From Oligoflexia bacterium (GTDB taxonomy: Bacteria > Bdellovibrionota > UBA1018 > CAIPTA01 > JAALKR01): a stretch of DNA of 64,000 bases. A program made the translations under genes and the position numbers. The notes under the pieces were generated by a model. That model ran no database searches, was not told the origin of the DNA, and saw nothing but the letters and a program-made list of their open reading frames with translations. The stretch is from the NCBI GenBank assembly GCA_011087955.1, contig JAALKR010000002.1, positions 45,133 through 109,132 of the forward strand, read 5' to 3'. Below are positions 9,685 to 20,673 of this stretch, piece by piece. How positions within the stretch are numbered: position 1 is the stretch's first letter; each line of letters opens with the position of its first letter.

Positions 9685-10650
9685 ATGAAGCGAGCAATAC
9701 CTACGATAAAACAGACAATACCTGTGTTGAGTCTGAACGATTACCTACATGGAACAAGATCTGAACAAGCGAAATTCGTCGAAAATCTAGGCTCTGCGCT
9801 TTCAAAGATCGGCTTTTTTGCCTTGGAAGACCATGGAATTGATTCTGAACTGATCGAACAATCCTATGGGGTAGCCGAGGAGTTTTTTTCGCAGTCGAGT
9901 GAAACCAAGTCTAAGTATATTTTAGGTAATGCTGGCCAAAGAGGTTTCACGGATTTTGGACGAGAGCACGCCAAGAACTCTAGTACTCCAGACCTAAAAG
10001 AGTTCTGGCACGTTGGGCGCGACGTTAGGTCATTAGAAAAATTTGGAAAAAGCAGTTTAAAAAACGTTTGGCCCACGGAAGTTCCTCAGTTCAAACCAAG
10101 TATGGAATCACTGTATTCGAAGCTTGATAAATGTTCCCTCGTGTTGCTGGACGCATGCTCTAAATTCATTGGCGAAGAAAAGAATTTTTTACGGGGCGCT
10201 GCTGAAGGTGGAAATACAGTTCTAAGAATTATTCATTACCCACCCATTGAGGACGACGCGAATCCAGCTAGTATACGTGCGGCCGCTCATGAGGATATAA
10301 ACCTTATCACTCTCTTGTGCGAGAGTACGGCTGCTGGCCTTGAACTGCTTCAAAAAGATGGTTCATGGTTACCAATCCGCTCTTTAAAGGGGCAGATCAT
10401 TGTGGATGCTGGAGACATGCTCCAACAATTAACGAATGGCCTAATTAAGAGCACCACGCATCGAGTGGTGAACCCGGATAACTCAAAGGAGCGTAGATTC
10501 TCGATGCCGTTTTTTGTGCACCCAAAGTCTGAATTCTCCTTAGCAGCCAGAGATAACTGTGTTGCCCGAACTGGTGGCAAGAAAGTTTTCGCAGATATTA
10601 CCTCTGCTGAGTACTTGCACCAAAGATTGCGTGAAATCGGATTAATATAG
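9685..10650 (+). CDS. isopenicillin N synthase-family 2-oxoglutarate/Fe(II) oxygenase
   Basis: IPVLSLNDY, GFFALEDHGI N-terminus; HED...H Fe ligands (AAHEDINLITLL ... STTHRVVNP), RRFSMPFF. Confidence 0.88.
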   Translation: MKRAIPTIKQTIPVLSLNDYLHGTRSEQAKFVENLGSALSKIGFFALEDHGIDSELIEQSYGVAEEFFSQSSETKSKYILGNAGQRGFTDFGREHAKNSSTPDLKEFWHVGRDVRSLEKFGKSSLKNVWPTEVPQFKPSMESLYSKLDKCSLVLLDACSKFIGEEKNFLRGAAEGGNTVLRIIHYPPIEDDANPASIRAAAHEDINLITLLCESTAAGLELLQKDGSWLPIRSLKGQIIVDAGDMLQQLTNGLIKSTTHRVVNPDNSKERRFSMPFFVHPKSEFSLAARDNCVARTGGKKVFADITSAEYLHQRLREIGLI

Positions 10651-10669
10651 TTTTACAGGAGCCAATAAT

Positions 10670-11557
10670 ATGCCAATTCGATCTATAATTAAAAGTACCG
10701 GCCGATATGTTCCGCCCGAAATCATTACAAATCAGGACCTAACTCAGTGGATGGAAACCTCTGACGAGTGGATTCAACAACGAACTGGAATTAAGCAACG
10801 GCATTGGGTGAGTAAAGACGGGAACATCGGTTCCTCAGACCTTGGCTATGAAGCCTCTAAGATTGCACTGGATCGTGCGGGCTGGCGCCCAGAGGACATT
10901 GATTTAATTATTTTTGCAACCTTAAGCCCTGACTACTATTTTCCAGGATCTGGAGCTTTACTACAACGAAAACTCGGTCTTAGCACGACCCCAGCATTAG
11001 ATATTCGACAACAATGCTCTGGATTTATATATGGACTAAACATTGCAGATGCATATTTGCGAACGGAATTAGCAAAAAAAATTTTATTCGTAGGTGCAGA
11101 GGTTCATAGTGCAGGCCTTGATATTTCCACCCGTGGTCGAGATGTAGCTGTTCTTTTCGGTGACGGTGCTGCGGCTGTTTGCCTTGAGGCAGAAGAGCAT
11201 GATAGCGATCAGGTTGGAATTCTTGCGGCAACTACACACTGTCAAGGTGAACATGCGGAGGAACTGTTAGCCGAGTATCCATCATTCAGAAAAAAACCCT
11301 CGTTGAGCCCGGAAATTCTTGCCGAAGGACTACAGCATCCAAGGATGCAAGGAAAAGCAGTTTTTAAGCACGCAACACGACGAATGCCGGAAGCTGCAAA
11401 AAAAATTATGGAGATGACAGGACTAACAGTCGAGGATATTGATTTAGTCATTCCTCACCAAGCTAACTTGCGCATAAACCAGATGGTGCAAAAGCAGTTA
11501 GAGATTCCTGACAATAAAATTTTTAATAATATTGAAAGTATGGCAATACCACGGTAG
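10670..11557 (+). CDS. fabH: 3-oxoacyl-ACP synthase III (KAS III/FabH family), C-terminus lost to an apparent frameshift
   Basis: [28 protein letters not shown] active Cys; IPHQANLRI active His; the ORF ends just before the expected YGNT Asn motif. Confidence 0.85.
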   Translation: MPIRSIIKSTGRYVPPEIITNQDLTQWMETSDEWIQQRTGIKQRHWVSKDGNIGSSDLGYEASKIALDRAGWRPEDIDLIIFATLSPDYYFPGSGALLQRKLGLSTTPALDIRQQCSGFIYGLNIADAYLRTELAKKILFVGAEVHSAGLDISTRGRDVAVLFGDGAAAVCLEAEEHDSDQVGILAATTHCQGEHAEELLAEYPSFRKKPSLSPEILAEGLQHPRMQGKAVFKHATRRMPEAAKKIMEMTGLTVEDIDLVIPHQANLRINQMVQKQLEIPDNKIFNNIESMAIPR

Positions 11558-11685
11558 CCTCAATCCCCTTAGCTCTAGACGAGGCAAAGGAGATGGGGCT
11601 TGTTCCACCCAAGGCTACGTTACTATTCTTGGCTTTTGGTGCTGGCTTTACCTGGGGTGGCTTGGCCTATAAATCGCCGACATAA
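11538..11685 (+). other. out-of-frame continuation of the KAS III C-terminus
   Basis: in the alternate frame: (K)[48 protein letters not shown]. Confidence 0.85.
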
Positions 11686-11733
11686 ACGGAATCACTCTTC
11701 AGCTATGCCAACAACCCACCTCATCAAGGAGGA

Positions 11734-12387
11734 CTAGGACTCCACTTGTGGTGCACTTAGAGCTGCATCGGCTCCGCTGTCCTGCGGCCCTCCGTCGGTG
11801 ATGGTCCAGCCTCTGCGTACAAGTTCGGCCCTCGCTTTGGCGCCGCAGTCGTTATACTTGGCTGGCCCCGCCGAGAGTGATAGAATCTTTACTAGAGGTA
11901 TCAACAATTCGCATGAGCATATCTGAGTAGCTCTCCGTACTCAGTTGGCGAATGCCCGCAAACATACTCTCCATATTAACTGCGTTGCCAAAGTCCCAGT
12001 GGGCCGTATCGAGCGGCTTTAGCGAGCTAGCAAAACTAAACATAAGGGCCATATTCTCTACGGAGCTGACATCCCAGTTACTCAGATCGAGCTGCTCTAG
12101 CGATCTAGCACCAAAAAACATACCGAACATGGTTGTCACTTGAGAAACATCTCCGCCTTTAAAGGTGGTTAGGTTAGAACAGCTATTGTAATGGTATCCA
12201 GATTTGACGAAGGGATTCTCCAGGTGGAGATAAATTTGCCCGGTGGTGTTGAACTACTACTATCTAGAGCAGCTACTGGATCACCACCTGCAAAGCACCC
12301 CGTTAGTACAATTCCAGCCACACAGCTGAAACACAATAAAACCCTTAAAAGAAAACAGTGCGCGTTCCCAGTCATAATCTCCTCCAA
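11734..12387 (-). pseudogene. degraded BspA-like (DUF285/LRR-type) surface lipoprotein
   Basis: lipoprotein signal ...GIVLTGCFAGGD and GKFISTWRIPSS in frame 1; LTTFKGGDVSQVTTMFGMF...LEQLDLSNWDVSSVENM in frame 2; AKYNDCGAKARAELVRRGWTITDGGPQ in a third segment; at least two frame changes. Confidence 0.75.
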
Positions 12388-12447
12388 CTGGAATGCCCTA
12401 AGATGCTTAGAAAACCTAAGGGCACCCTTAATAAAATTGCAATATGG

Positions 12448-12524
12448 TGGTGGGCCCAGCAGGATTTGAACCTGCGACCAGGCGGTTATGAGCCGCCTGC
12501 TCTAACCAACTGAGCTATGGGCCC
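12448..12524 (-). tRNA. tRNA with CAT anticodon, most like tRNA-Ile2 (lysidine-dependent); CCA encoded
   Basis: GGGCCCATAGCTCAGTTGGTTAGAGCAGGCGGCTCATAACCGCCTGGTCGCAGGTTCAAATCCTGCTGGGCCCACCA folds as a cloverleaf. Confidence 0.93.
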
Positions 12525-12541
12525 CATATTTCTGAAAAGCC

Positions 12542-14356
12542 TTAGCCGCTACCACCTTCCACAAAACTCTTGAGTAAGCGGGCACGAGAAGAGTGGCGTA
12601 ATTTGCGTAACGCTTTAGCTTCGATTTGTCGAATTCTTTCTCGGGTAACGAAGAAGCCCTGACCAACCTCTTCAAGAGTATGATCTGATTTTTCGCCGAT
12701 ACCAAAACGCATGCGCAACACTTTTTCTTCACGCGGCGTGAGAGTAGAAAGTACGCGTCGTGTCTGTTCTGATAAATTTACACTCATTACTGCTTCCGAT
12801 GGATTGATGACGCTCTTGTCTTCAATAAAATCACCGAGATACGAATCTTCGTCTTCACCGATCGGCGTTTCAAGTGAGATTGGCTCTTTAGCAATTTTGA
12901 GAACCTTACGAACTTTTTCAACCGGCATATCCATCTTTTCTGCAATTTCTTCCGGAGTGGCCTCTCGCCCAAGGGTTTGAACAAGTTGACGTGAAGTTCG
13001 AACAAGCTTATTGATCGTCTCTATCATATGAACCGGAATTCGGATGGTTCTTGCTTGGTCAGCAATTGCCCGCGTAATCGCCTGACGAATCCACCAAGTG
13101 GCATAAGTGGAAAACTTATAGCCCCGACGATATTCAAACTTATCTACCGCTTTCATAAGACCAATATTACCTTCCTGAATTAAATCCAGGAACTGCAGGC
13201 CACGATTTGTATATTTTTTCGCAATAGAGACCACAAGACGAAGATTCGCTTCTACAAGCTCGCTCTTCGCCAAATCAGCTCGGCGTTCACCGTCTTTCGA
13301 CTTCTTAACAACCCCCTTGAGCCGATCTAGAGGAAGACCCGTGCGCTCTTCCACTTCGCGAAGCTTCGTCAGCGCGCCCTCGTACCCGGCGATTATTTGC
13401 TCAAACTTCATTACTGTTACGTCTTGCTCACGTAGCATTGTGCGTTTTTCGTCTTCTGAACCTTCTTTAAAAATTTTCACAAGCTTTAGGAGCTCATCAT
13501 CGCCCCTAATATCAAAGAACATGAACGTGCGATCAATTTCACGTTGAGCTTCGACTAAATCTTCTTCTGCTCCCTTAATTTCAATTAGAAGAAGGTTAAT
13601 CGTCTTTCGGTTAAAGCTAACGGAAAGGAACGCATCTAGTAGTTCCTTCTGTCTCTCCTTTTCTTCCTTCTCAAATTTTTCTTGTGCTTTTACAGATTTT
13701 TTCTTTTTTCGAGACTCTTCAAGCTTTTGTACAGTTTCTACCCGATCCTGAAGTGCTGTAATTGATTTCGATAGACGCTCTTGGTGCGTGCGCTCGTCTT
13801 CCTCAGAAAGCTCTTCATCTACACCACGAATTACGTCCTTAACGCGGATTTGTCCCTCCTCCACTTTGCGTGCTAAATCTAAAATTGCATCAATACCGAG
13901 CCTACAAGAAATAAGCGCAACGACGATATCTTCTTCACCTTTCTCGATTCGTTTTGCAATTTCAACTTCACCCTCACGAGTAAGCAGCGACACAGAACCC
14001 ATTTTTCGCAAATACAGCTTAACTGGATCACTAGAGCGAGCCGTCGCTTCGTCTTCTTCCTTCTTCTTGCCTTTTAGGAAGGATTCAATTGCAACTGTTT
14101 CTTGGTCGCCGTCTTGATCTTCATCGTCCCCTTCACGAATTTTTCGGATCTCTTCGACCTCGATATCATTCTCCGCCAAAAACTCCATGATCGCATCAAT
14201 CTTGCGTGCGTCAACAATTTCAGCAGGGATCAAGTCGTTAACTTCTTCAAAATTCAAAACACCACGACTTTTTCCAAGCTCTAAAATCTTTTTGACTTCC
14301 TTATCTTTAAGGAAATTAATTGAATCCGGAATTTTTTTACCTTTTTTCTTAGCCAT
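12542..14356 (-). CDS. rpoD: RNA polymerase primary sigma factor RpoD (sigma-70)
   Basis: [69 protein letters not shown]. Confidence 0.97.
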   Translation of the reverse strand: MAKKKGKKIPDSINFLKDKEVKKILELGKSRGVLNFEEVNDLIPAEIVDARKIDAIMEFLAENDIEVEEIRKIREGDDEDQDGDQETVAIESFLKGKKKEEDEATARSSDPVKLYLRKMGSVSLLTREGEVEIAKRIEKGEEDIVVALISCRLGIDAILDLARKVEEGQIRVKDVIRGVDEELSEEDERTHQERLSKSITALQDRVETVQKLEESRKKKKSVKAQEKFEKEEKERQKELLDAFLSVSFNRKTINLLLIEIKGAEEDLVEAQREIDRTFMFFDIRGDDELLKLVKIFKEGSEDEKRTMLREQDVTVMKFEQIIAGYEGALTKLREVEERTGLPLDRLKGVVKKSKDGERRADLAKSELVEANLRLVVSIAKKYTNRGLQFLDLIQEGNIGLMKAVDKFEYRRGYKFSTYATWWIRQAITRAIADQARTIRIPVHMIETINKLVRTSRQLVQTLGREATPEEIAEKMDMPVEKVRKVLKIAKEPISLETPIGEDEDSYLGDFIEDKSVINPSEAVMSVNLSEQTRRVLSTLTPREEKVLRMRFGIGEKSDHTLEEVGQGFFVTRERIRQIEAKALRKLRHSSRARLLKSFVEGGSG

Positions 14357-16262
14357 TAATGCTCTCCAATGGTTTTCTAGATATCTTAAGTAAAGAGTCC
14401 AAGTCTCTCTGCAAATTCATGCAATCAGTATCGCTTCCTCGGGCTTGCGCTTCTTTAAGCGACACCTTTATCTTTGTAATTTCGCGACTGAAGTGATTTG
14501 TTCTCACCTTTTGTAAGGCATCTCGTGTTTCAGTCGAATCGCTTGGTTGACTTGCCTCATCGGCACTAAGCACACGATATACAATCCCACGAATCGCTGC
14601 GTCCGACGGAAGATCTACTGCATCGGGCAGCTCCTTAATTCGAAACTCATTTGTTTCCCCGCTTTGACGATTCAACGGGCGCATTAAATGCTGCATTATT
14701 TCTCGTATCTTAGGGTCTTCGAAGAATTGCAATATATCATTCTGCGTATTGCATTGCCAGCCCCGTAGCGCCTCTAACTGCTGTGGGTGAGAAATAAGTA
14801 GGCCTAAAAACTTCCCCTCAAAATTTACTGGGGCATTTTTCGAAGTACTTGAATTTACAGTAATATTTTGCAAGCCTCCCCGCCGTGGTGTCGAGACGCG
14901 CTCGCGCGGCTGCGGCTGCTGCTTCCGATCACGCAAGAACGTTTCCAAAACCAAGTGCTCCTCGAGGTTGAGAATACTTGCAACTAGACTAACTCGGCCA
15001 CGAACCCAAAGCGGTTTGGCGAGCTGACTAATTTTTTTGGAAATAATTGATAATGCGTCCATTTTTCCCTGTAGACTCTTGGCCGTGGAGTCAGCCACCT
15101 GTTCAATCCATTTATCGAGAATCGCTGGCGCACCGTGGATCAGTTGCTGTAGCTCTTGGACCGCGGCGCTATTCTGCTCCTTATTTCGCCCCCTAATAAA
15201 GTCATCCGGGTCCTTTCCTGAGGGCAACCTTACACCAGAAACAGGAAAGCCAGCCTCTCGCAAGAAGAGGTCCATATTACGAATTGTTGCGGCTTTCCCA
15301 GCTTTGTCCGTATCGTAAATCACGATCACTCGCTTGGCTGTCTTTAGAAGAATCTTCACGTGATTCGGCGTGAGTGCCGTACCAAGATTAGCGACGACAT
15401 TTTGAAACCCTGCCTGGTCAAGTGCTAAGCAATCCATATAGCCCTCGACGAGAATTACTTCCTCAGATTCGCGTATATGGCGTTTGGCTCGATCCAGATT
15501 GAAGAGAATTCCTCCCTTGTTATAGACGGGACTCTCCGAAGAGTTGTAGTACTTCATCACTTTATCGTCGCTCAAAGTTCGCCCACCAAAGCCGACAACC
15601 TCACCAAGGTTGTCGCGAATCGGAAACATTAATCGATTGCGAAATGCGTCATAAATATTGGAGGCATCCTTGCGAGGGGCACTCTCGGAGGATTTTGTCT
15701 TGAGCACCCCCAAACGTATAGCTGCATCCATTGGCGCTTTGATTTTGAGTAGGTAATCCTTCAAAGAGGACCAGGAATCTGGGGCAAAGCCAATACCATA
15801 CTCTTTAATCATTTTCTCACTGATCCCTCGAGACTCAGCATACTTGCGGGCTCGATTGCCTGCCTGACTCATAAACTGGGCTTGGAAGAAGTGGGCTACG
15901 TATTGGTTCAGCTTGTTATAGACCTCAAACTCCCCTCGTTTGGAGTTAGAGATCCCTTTTGCTAAGATAGCTCCCCTGGGGATATTTACTCCACCACGGT
16001 CAGCAAGCCAGACCAAAGCCTCATAAAACGAAAATCCTCGAACTAAGCGAACGAAATCTACCACGTCCCCATGCTTGTCGGAGCTGTAACAGGAAAACGC
16101 TTGTCGATCCGACCTCACAAAAAAGGACGGGGTCTTCTCACGATTAAACGGAGACAACCCCTTCATCCTTTGACCGGCAGGCCTCAAGTTTACGTGCTCG
16201 CCAACGATGTCAACGATATCCACCGACCCCTTGATCCTGCGGATTAGTTCCGCATCTGCCAC
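14349..16262 (-). CDS. dnaG: DNA primase DnaG
   Basis: [50 protein letters not shown]. Confidence 0.95.
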   Translation of the reverse strand: MADAELIRRIKGSVDIVDIVGEHVNLRPAGQRMKGLSPFNREKTPSFFVRSDRQAFSCYSSDKHGDVVDFVRLVRGFSFYEALVWLADRGGVNIPRGAILAKGISNSKRGEFEVYNKLNQYVAHFFQAQFMSQAGNRARKYAESRGISEKMIKEYGIGFAPDSWSSLKDYLLKIKAPMDAAIRLGVLKTKSSESAPRKDASNIYDAFRNRLMFPIRDNLGEVVGFGGRTLSDDKVMKYYNSSESPVYNKGGILFNLDRAKRHIRESEEVILVEGYMDCLALDQAGFQNVVANLGTALTPNHVKILLKTAKRVIVIYDTDKAGKAATIRNMDLFLREAGFPVSGVRLPSGKDPDDFIRGRNKEQNSAAVQELQQLIHGAPAILDKWIEQVADSTAKSLQGKMDALSIISKKISQLAKPLWVRGRVSLVASILNLEEHLVLETFLRDRKQQPQPRERVSTPRRGGLQNITVNSSTSKNAPVNFEGKFLGLLISHPQQLEALRGWQCNTQNDILQFFEDPKIREIMQHLMRPLNRQSGETNEFRIKELPDAVDLPSDAAIRGIVYRVLSADEASQPSDSTETRDALQKVRTNHFSREITKIKVSLKEAQARGSDTDCMNLQRDLDSLLKISRKPLESING

Positions 16263-16302
16263 TATAAGTCCTTAATTTTAAAAATTAAATTGACTAGAAC
16301 AA

Positions 16303-16500
16303 CTATCTTTTTTTAGTTTTCTTCTCCATGCGCTTTTGTGCGGCTAGAGATTTTTTCTTCCGTTTCACGCTTGGCTTCTCATAATATTCACGCTTACGAA
16401 CGTGAGCTAAAATACCGGCCTTTTCGCAAAGTTTCTTAAAGCGCTTCACCGCGCCCTCGAAGGACTCTCCGTCATGAACCTTAACTGTCGGTCTTTCCAT
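16303..16500 (-). CDS. rpsU: 30S ribosomal protein bS21
   Basis: short basic protein, [37 protein letters not shown]; upstream of dnaG-rpoD. Confidence 0.93.
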   Translation of the reverse strand: MERPTVKVHDGESFEGAVKRFKKLCEKAGILAHVRKREYYEKPSVKRKKKSLAAQKRMEKKTKKR

Positions 16501-16582
16501 GAATTAAATCACCTGCCTTTGCCTTTGGACCCAAATTTGGCAACGAGCCTCGGCGCGAACATATGCGCTTTTCGATGAGAAG

Positions 16583-17020
16583 TCAATCCTCCCCGAGGAG
16601 TCGGTAGCCTAGAGTAGCTGCTATTGGCAGAGACTGACCATCAATATGCAGCTCGTTTTGCATCCCAGTGTCTGCTCCACAGACCATCATTCGCATGATT
16701 CCGTCGTGCTTTTTTCGCTTATTAAAGATACGAACGCCTTTTCCGCTTAACTCGTTAGTTGCTGAGGTAAGTGTGACACCTTTCCTTACCCCACAAGATT
16801 TGGATCCATCTGATCGATATATCCAAACGCGCCCTGGGCGCGGGCCATAACTCCTTGCTTCCTTCTCTGTACTTGGAGAAAGTCCCGCTGAATCCGTTTT
16901 CGACTCCGTCGTTGCACAAGAAACCAAGAAAAAAAATGGCGCCGCATAAAACAAAAATATCCAGCTAAATCTGGTTTTTAAAAGTTTCACATTTCGGTAA
17001 TCAACGATAAGCTTTCGCAT
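16583..17020 (-). CDS. hypothetical lipoprotein
   Basis: hydrophobic N-terminus followed by lipobox FLVSC/ATTE. Confidence 0.6.
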   Translation of the reverse strand: MRKLIVDYRNVKLLKTRFSWIFLFYAAPFFFLVSCATTESKTDSAGLSPSTEKEARSYGPRPGRVWIYRSDGSKSCGVRKGVTLTSATNELSGKGVRIFNKRKKHDGIMRMMVCGADTGMQNELHIDGQSLPIAATLGYRLLGED

Positions 17021-17080
17021 AGCAAAAACGATAACATTCGCATTCTAGAAAGCAACCATATCTTAGCTAGGTAAATCACT

Positions 17081-19375
17081 ATGTCAAACCAAGATGAAGC
17101 TCTGGATTATCACTCCCGTGGGCGCAAAGGTAAAATTGAAGTCAATCCGACGAAGCCCTGTATTACGTCCCGAGATTTAGCTCTGGCCTATTCGCCAGGT
17201 GTGGCATTCCCTTGTTTGGAAATCGCCGATAAACCTGACGACGTTTACAAATACACTGCCAAGGGTAATTTAGTTGGTGTAATAACCAATGGCTCAGCCG
17301 TACTTGGCTTAGGAAACATTGGGCCCCTTGCTTCAAAGCCTGTGATGGAAGGAAAGGGCATTCTCTTTAAAAAATTCGCTGACATCGATGTGTTTGATGT
17401 GGAACTCAATGCAAAGTCCGCGGATGAAGTTATTCAAGCGTGCAAGTATTTAGAGCCAACATTTGGCGGCCTTAATCTTGAAGACATTAAGGCGCCAGAG
17501 TGCTTTTATATCGAGGAGAAGCTGCGGGAGGAGTTGAATATTCCTGTCTTCCATGATGATCAGCACGGTACTGCAGTCATTACTGCTGCCGCATTCCTAA
17601 ATGCGGTTGAGATTATTGGAAAGAAAATTGACCGGATGAAAGTCGTCTTTTCTGGCGGTGGCGCTGCTGCATTGGCCTGCGCAAACTTAATTGTATCCAT
17701 TGGGGTGAAACGCGAAAATATCCTCCTTTGCGATTCTAAAGGCGTTATTTATGCCGGACGTGAGGGAGTAAACGAGTATAAGGCTCGTTTCGCTGTCAAT
17801 ACACCAAAGCGAACTCTTGCGGAGGCCATGGAAGGCGCAGACGCCTTCATCGGAGTGAGTGCTGCTGACGTCTTGAGTAAAAACATGGTTAAGACGATGG
17901 CCAAAGACCCAATTGTCTTTGCAATGGCCAATCCAGATCCGGAAATTTTGCCAAGTGACGTTAAGGAGGTAAGACAGGATGCAATCTGTGCCACTGGGCG
18001 CACGGATTTTCCGAACCAAGTGAATAACGTTCTTTGCTTTCCGTTCATGTTCCGCGGTGCCCTCGACGTGCATGCAAAGGCCATCAACGAAGATATGAAA
18101 TTAGCTGCTGTAAAAGCGCTGGCAGCACTGGCAAAAGAACCAGTCCCAGAGTTAGTTTCCAGTGCTTATGGCGGAACACACTTCACATTTGGGCGAGAGT
18201 ATTTGATTCCAAAACCCTTTGATCCGCGCGCACTTTTATATATCGCGCCAGCGGTTGCTGAAGCAGCCACAAAATCAGGGGTTGCTCGTCGACCAATTGA
18301 AAGCGTACGCGCCTATCGGGAACAGCTAGAACACTTAATGGGCAATCGCTTCATGGTTGTTATGAAAACACTTAAGAATACTGTCTTAAAGTACAGAGAA
18401 GAAAAAAAATTCGTGCCAAAGATTGCCTTCCCCGAGGGCGAGAATGAAAAAATTCTTAGGGCGGCGAAGATTATCTCTGAAGATCAAATTGCTGTCCCTA
18501 TTTTACTGGGAAGCAAAAAGCAAATCACCTCTGAAATGCAAAAGTTTGATATCAACATTGAGGGTGAGTTTGAAATAATTGACCCTCGAAAATCAACACT
18601 CTCACAAACCTATGCGGATCGATTTACGGAAAAGCGTCAAAGAAAAGGTATTATCCGTCGAACGGCAGAAAAATTAATCCGCCGTAGAGGGTATTTTGGT
18701 CCGATGATGGTGGAGATGGGGGACGCAGACGCAGTGGTTAACGGAATCACTCAGTCCTATCCAGAGGCCATCCGCCCTATGGTGACAACTATTGGAGCAA
18801 AGCCAGGGCAAAGGCTCGCCGGCATTTACGTAATGAATTGCAAATCGCGCATCGTCTTTTTTGCTGACACCACAGTAAATATTGAAACCACATCGGAGCA
18901 ATTGGCCCACATTGCAATCGAAACAGCAAAGATCGCGGAGGGCTTTTTACGGAGTACCCCGCGAGTCGCAATGCTTTCGTTTTCAAACTTTGGCTCTGCG
19001 CCTTCAGAGCAGAGCAATACGGTGCAGCGCGCGGTTGAGCTGGCGCGTGCCGCTTCTCCAGAGCTAGTTATTGATGGTGAAATGCAGGTGGACACAGCAA
19101 TCGTTCCAGAGATTGCTGAAGAGTATTTCCCATTCTCCCAAATCCAGGGCGATGCAAATGTTCTAATCTTCCCAAGCCTAGCATCTGCTAATATTGCCTA
19201 TAAGTTACTACTTCGCCTCGGTGGCGCGGAAGCAATTGGTCCAATCTTAATTGGAATGAATAAACCCGTATCTGTGTTACAAAGAGCGTCGACCGTACAA
19301 GACGTTGTTAATATGACAACGATTACGGCAATGAAAATTCACAATGAGAGAGGCATGGTTAAGAACGATGGATAA
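17081..19375 (+). CDS. maeB: NADP-dependent malic enzyme fused to a phosphotransacetylase-like domain (MaeB type)
   Basis: [34 protein letters not shown]-terminal [20 protein letters not shown] domain. Confidence 0.93.
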   Translation: MSNQDEALDYHSRGRKGKIEVNPTKPCITSRDLALAYSPGVAFPCLEIADKPDDVYKYTAKGNLVGVITNGSAVLGLGNIGPLASKPVMEGKGILFKKFADIDVFDVELNAKSADEVIQACKYLEPTFGGLNLEDIKAPECFYIEEKLREELNIPVFHDDQHGTAVITAAAFLNAVEIIGKKIDRMKVVFSGGGAAALACANLIVSIGVKRENILLCDSKGVIYAGREGVNEYKARFAVNTPKRTLAEAMEGADAFIGVSAADVLSKNMVKTMAKDPIVFAMANPDPEILPSDVKEVRQDAICATGRTDFPNQVNNVLCFPFMFRGALDVHAKAINEDMKLAAVKALAALAKEPVPELVSSAYGGTHFTFGREYLIPKPFDPRALLYIAPAVAEAATKSGVARRPIESVRAYREQLEHLMGNRFMVVMKTLKNTVLKYREEKKFVPKIAFPEGENEKILRAAKIISEDQIAVPILLGSKKQITSEMQKFDINIEGEFEIIDPRKSTLSQTYADRFTEKRQRKGIIRRTAEKLIRRRGYFGPMMVEMGDADAVVNGITQSYPEAIRPMVTTIGAKPGQRLAGIYVMNCKSRIVFFADTTVNIETTSEQLAHIAIETAKIAEGFLRSTPRVAMLSFSNFGSAPSEQSNTVQRAVELARAASPELVIDGEMQVDTAIVPEIAEEYFPFSQIQGDANVLIFPSLASANIAYKLLLRLGGAEAIGPILIGMNKPVSVLQRASTVQDVVNMTTITAMKIHNERGMVKNDG

Positions 19376-19760
19376 AACACCCATTTCCTCAACCGACGCG
19401 CCAAATGCAATTGGTCCATATTCGGCTGGAATGTCTGTACAGGGTGCGCAAGAAATTTGTTATTTTTCTGGTCAAATCGCACTTCCTGCCGGAGAGGGTG
19501 GTTCTTTAATTGGCAGCACAGCAGCAGCGCAAACCGAACAAATTATGAAGAATATATCCGCCTTACTTGCCGTGCGAGATATGAGCTTTTCAAATATTGT
19601 GAAAACTACAATTTTTTTAAAATCGATGGGCGACTTTAAGGCTGTAAATGAGATGTATGCAAAACACTTCAACTCGGAGCCCCCTGCACGTGCGACAATC
19701 GAAGTAGCGGGCTTGCCGCTCGACGCTTTAGTAGAAATTGAGTGTGTTGCCGCCAGATAA
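19368..19760 (+). CDS. ridA: RidA family protein
   Basis: [41 protein letters not shown]. Confidence 0.92.
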   Translation: MDKTPISSTDAPNAIGPYSAGMSVQGAQEICYFSGQIALPAGEGGSLIGSTAAAQTEQIMKNISALLAVRDMSFSNIVKTTIFLKSMGDFKAVNEMYAKHFNSEPPARATIEVAGLPLDALVEIECVAAR

Positions 19761-19777
19761 TAAGCACTAGATAAACA

Positions 19778-20671
19778 ATGAAGCACAAAAAGCCACAAAA
19801 ATTCGGGGTCGTTATCAAGCGCAATGTGCAACAGGCAGTCGATTTGGCAAAAACCGTTGGCCAGTGGTTAGAGGAGAACGGTCGATCGGTAGCTATTACT
19901 GGCGATGTTGATAACCTAGATAAGAGTTGGCCAAATGCAGACGTCGTTAGCAAAGAAAGTATTCCGGAAACTTGCGATATGGTGCTTGTTTTTGGTGGCG
20001 ATGGCACTTTCCTCAGCATCGCTCGTCGCATGGTAAATAAATCCATTCCGATCCTTGGGGTGAACCTTGGGCACCTGGGGTTCCTAACTGAGTTTACTGT
20101 GGATACTATTCTGGATGACCTAGAACGAATTTGTCAGGGTGATTACCATATTCAAGAGCGCAGTATGCTGGAGACTTCGGTGATACGAAATAATAAATCA
20201 ATCTTTTCTCGACCTGTGCTTAATGATGCAGTCATTAACAACGCTGACATTGCTCGGATTTTGGACACTGAGCTAATGATCGATGGAGTTTTCGCTGCTT
20301 CCGTTAAGGCTGATGGCATGATTGTTTCAACCCCGACGGGCTCGACTGCGTATTCGTTGGCGGCTGGGGGCCCAATTGTCCACCCATCGGTTGCTGCGAC
20401 CACGATCGCAGCCATTTGCCCACACAGCCTGACGATACGCCCAATAGTAGTGCCAGAGGAAACCACAATAGAGGTTCTTGTGGCAAAGAAGGATGGTAAG
20501 GCTTTATTGACCCTAGATGGTCAATTTGGATATGATCTAGAACCAGGGGATATTGTTCGCGTTACGAAATTTACAAAGCATGGACTAGCGGTAGTTCGTC
20601 CTAGGGCGCGAGAATATTTTGACGTACTGAGAAGCAAGCTAAAGCTCGGTGCAAGGGGTGAGGGGAATTAG
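19778..20671 (+). CDS. nadK: NAD kinase
   Basis: VFGGDGTFLSIAR; GVNLGHLGFLTE; NDAVI; TPTGSTAYSLAAGGPIVHP. Confidence 0.95.
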   Translation: MKHKKPQKFGVVIKRNVQQAVDLAKTVGQWLEENGRSVAITGDVDNLDKSWPNADVVSKESIPETCDMVLVFGGDGTFLSIARRMVNKSIPILGVNLGHLGFLTEFTVDTILDDLERICQGDYHIQERSMLETSVIRNNKSIFSRPVLNDAVINNADIARILDTELMIDGVFAASVKADGMIVSTPTGSTAYSLAAGGPIVHPSVAATTIAAICPHSLTIRPIVVPEETTIEVLVAKKDGKALLTLDGQFGYDLEPGDIVRVTKFTKHGLAVVRPRAREYFDVLRSKLKLGARGEGN

Positions 20672-20673
20672 GA

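Noticed and set aside
12502-12732. 76-aa - strand ORF
   Set aside because: Runs through the tRNA and the 3' end of rpoD out of frame
17687-18087. Antisense ORFs of 112-128 aa inside maeB
   Set aside because: Shadow ORFs opposite a well-conserved gene
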